Shown here: positions 15,470 through 16,045 of the stretch, one piece after another
Position numbering within the stretch: the stretch's first letter is position 1
Layout of the letters: every line of letters starts with the position of its first letter
Origin: Marinagarivorans sp. UBA5868
Lineage (GTDB): Bacteria > Pseudomonadota > Gammaproteobacteria > Pseudomonadales > Cellvibrionaceae
DNA length: 16,045 nt
Direction of reading: 5' to 3'
NCBI GenBank assembly: GCA_002432095.1
Contig: DJFQ01000038.1
Coordinates: 3,751-19,795 of the forward strand
Position numbers and translations under genes: made by a program
Notes under the pieces: generated by a model
What the model saw: the letters and a program-made list of their open reading frames with translations, nothing else
What the model was told of the DNA's origin: nothing
The model's database searches: none

Positions 15470-16045
15470 ATGCGCAAGTTTTCCTCTTATTTCGCCCTGG
15501 CAACACTGCTCGGCTCCTTGGTATTGCTGTCGGCCTGCGACAGCGGCAGCGACAATAAAAACTCTAATAACGGCGGCTCGACTTCGAGTTCCTCCGCCGC
15601 TTCCAGTAGCGGCGCCAGTTCAAGCAGCAGCTCGAGCTCCAGCAGTTCGTCAAGCTCCTCCTCCAGCAGCTCCAGTTCTTCGGGAATTCTTATTGAAGGC
15701 AATGTGCGGGTACATTTCCCACCCCGCTACTCGCGAGTGGATAACGAGACCATCTCGTTGCGCGGAATCGTCATCAATCCAGACGGCGTCGAAGGCGTAC
15801 TGGTAAATGGGCAACCGGCTGAGACCGCGGCGGATTTAACTACCTGGACCTATACGGCCACGCTAGAAGCCGGAGTGAACGAACTGGTGATTAGCGAAGA
15901 AACCGCCGATGGCATTAACGAGATCGACCGTATTTTTGTCGACCGCTCCGCTAGCATGACCGCCCCCGCCGCGGTTGTGGATGATCCATCCAACAATCGC
16001 TTATTGGTTCTGGACACGACGCTCAACAGCGTCATCGCAGTGGAC
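15470..16045 (+). CDS. Secreted lipoprotein with polyserine linker and probable beta-propeller (partial, C-terminus outside window)
   Basis: The first 192 residues are present and the frame stays open to the right edge. A short basic N-terminus (MRK) and hydrophobic core lead to the lipobox LSAC, with the lipidated Cys at 23. Then come CDSGSDNK, a Ser-rich linker (37-71) containing 22 consecutive serines (50-71), and a beta-rich domain (about 73-160) with VEGVLVNGQPAE, WTYTATLEAGVNELVI, an Ig-like pattern often seen in surface proteins. The last residues (DDPSNNRLLVLDTTLNSVIAVD) look like the first blade of an NHL/YVTN-like beta-propeller. The start has AAAGG 7 nt upstream; an in-frame ATG at 15368 is rejected. 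The +2 residue is Asp, which in E. coli signals retention in the inner membrane by avoiding Lol; whether that rule applies here is unknown. The substrate or role cannot be given. Confidence 0.88.
   Translation, partial: MRKFSSYFALATLLGSLVLLSACDSGSDNKNSNNGGSTSSSSAASSSGASSSSSSSSSSSSSSSSSSSSSSGILIEGNVRVHFPPRYSRVDNETISLRGIVINPDGVEGVLVNGQPAETAADLTTWTYTATLEAGVNELVISEETADGINEIDRIFVDRSASMTAPAAVVDDPSNNRLLVLDTTLNSVIAVD
15617..15682 (+). repeat. Uninterrupted run of 22 serine codons (polyserine linker)
   Basis: All six serine codons occur in the run, so it is kept at the protein level rather than arising from recent slippage of one triplet. Such linkers are well known in Cellvibrionaceae secreted enzymes, where they join modules. 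Two shorter Ser runs precede it (residues 39-42 and 45-47). Confidence 0.9.

Noticed and set aside
15487..15702. Minus-strand Glu/Leu-rich open frame opposite the polyserine tract
   Set aside because: It is the antisense reading of mixed serine codons with no start signal.

Overview
The window looks like chromosomal DNA from a marine or plant-polymer-degrading gammaproteobacterium close to Cellvibrionaceae (Cellvibrio, Saccharophagus, Teredinibacter) and Pseudomonas. Three things suggest this: a very large (180-kDa class) NAD-glutamate dehydrogenase beside a DUF2835 gene, a class 2 PyrD, and a lipoprotein with a long polyserine linker, a style frequent in Cellvibrionaceae. The placement is inference from gene content. 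I saw no rRNA, tRNA, insertion sequence, prophage or CRISPR array.

Left half (1-7833, all minus strand). Read in the direction of transcription, the order is gdhB (NAD-glutamate dehydrogenase), a DUF2835 gene overlapping it by 11 nt, pyrD (quinone-linked dihydroorotate dehydrogenase), a DUF2939 membrane-anchored protein, a general-stress pyridoxamine-phosphate-oxidase-like protein, and an unrecognised multi-spanning membrane protein cut by the left edge. Gaps are 9 to 99 nt and no intrinsic terminator is evident, so one or a few overlapping transcripts are possible.

Centre (7834-8083). This divergent control region separates gdhB from the plus-strand operon. It holds a strongly self-complementary gdhB leader that would partly occlude the ribosome-binding site. 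On the other strand a terminator-like hairpin with a T-rich tail precedes the moxR-type gene.

Right half (8084-15238, plus strand). A tightly coupled five-gene MoxR/Bat operon encodes a MoxR AAA+ ATPase, a DUF58 protein, a DUF4381 membrane protein, a VWA protein (BatA type), a VWA-TPR fusion (BatB/BatC type) and BatD, six proteins in all if the ATPase is counted with the other five. Every junction overlaps by 1 to 14 nt. The likely picture is an inner-membrane complex with periplasm- and cytoplasm-facing parts, powered or remodelled by the ATPase. Its substrate is unknown.

Right edge (15239-16045). A promoter-like sequence is followed by the start of a secreted lipoprotein: lipobox, a run of 22 serines, a beta-rich domain and the beginning of a probable beta-propeller. 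The window ends inside it.
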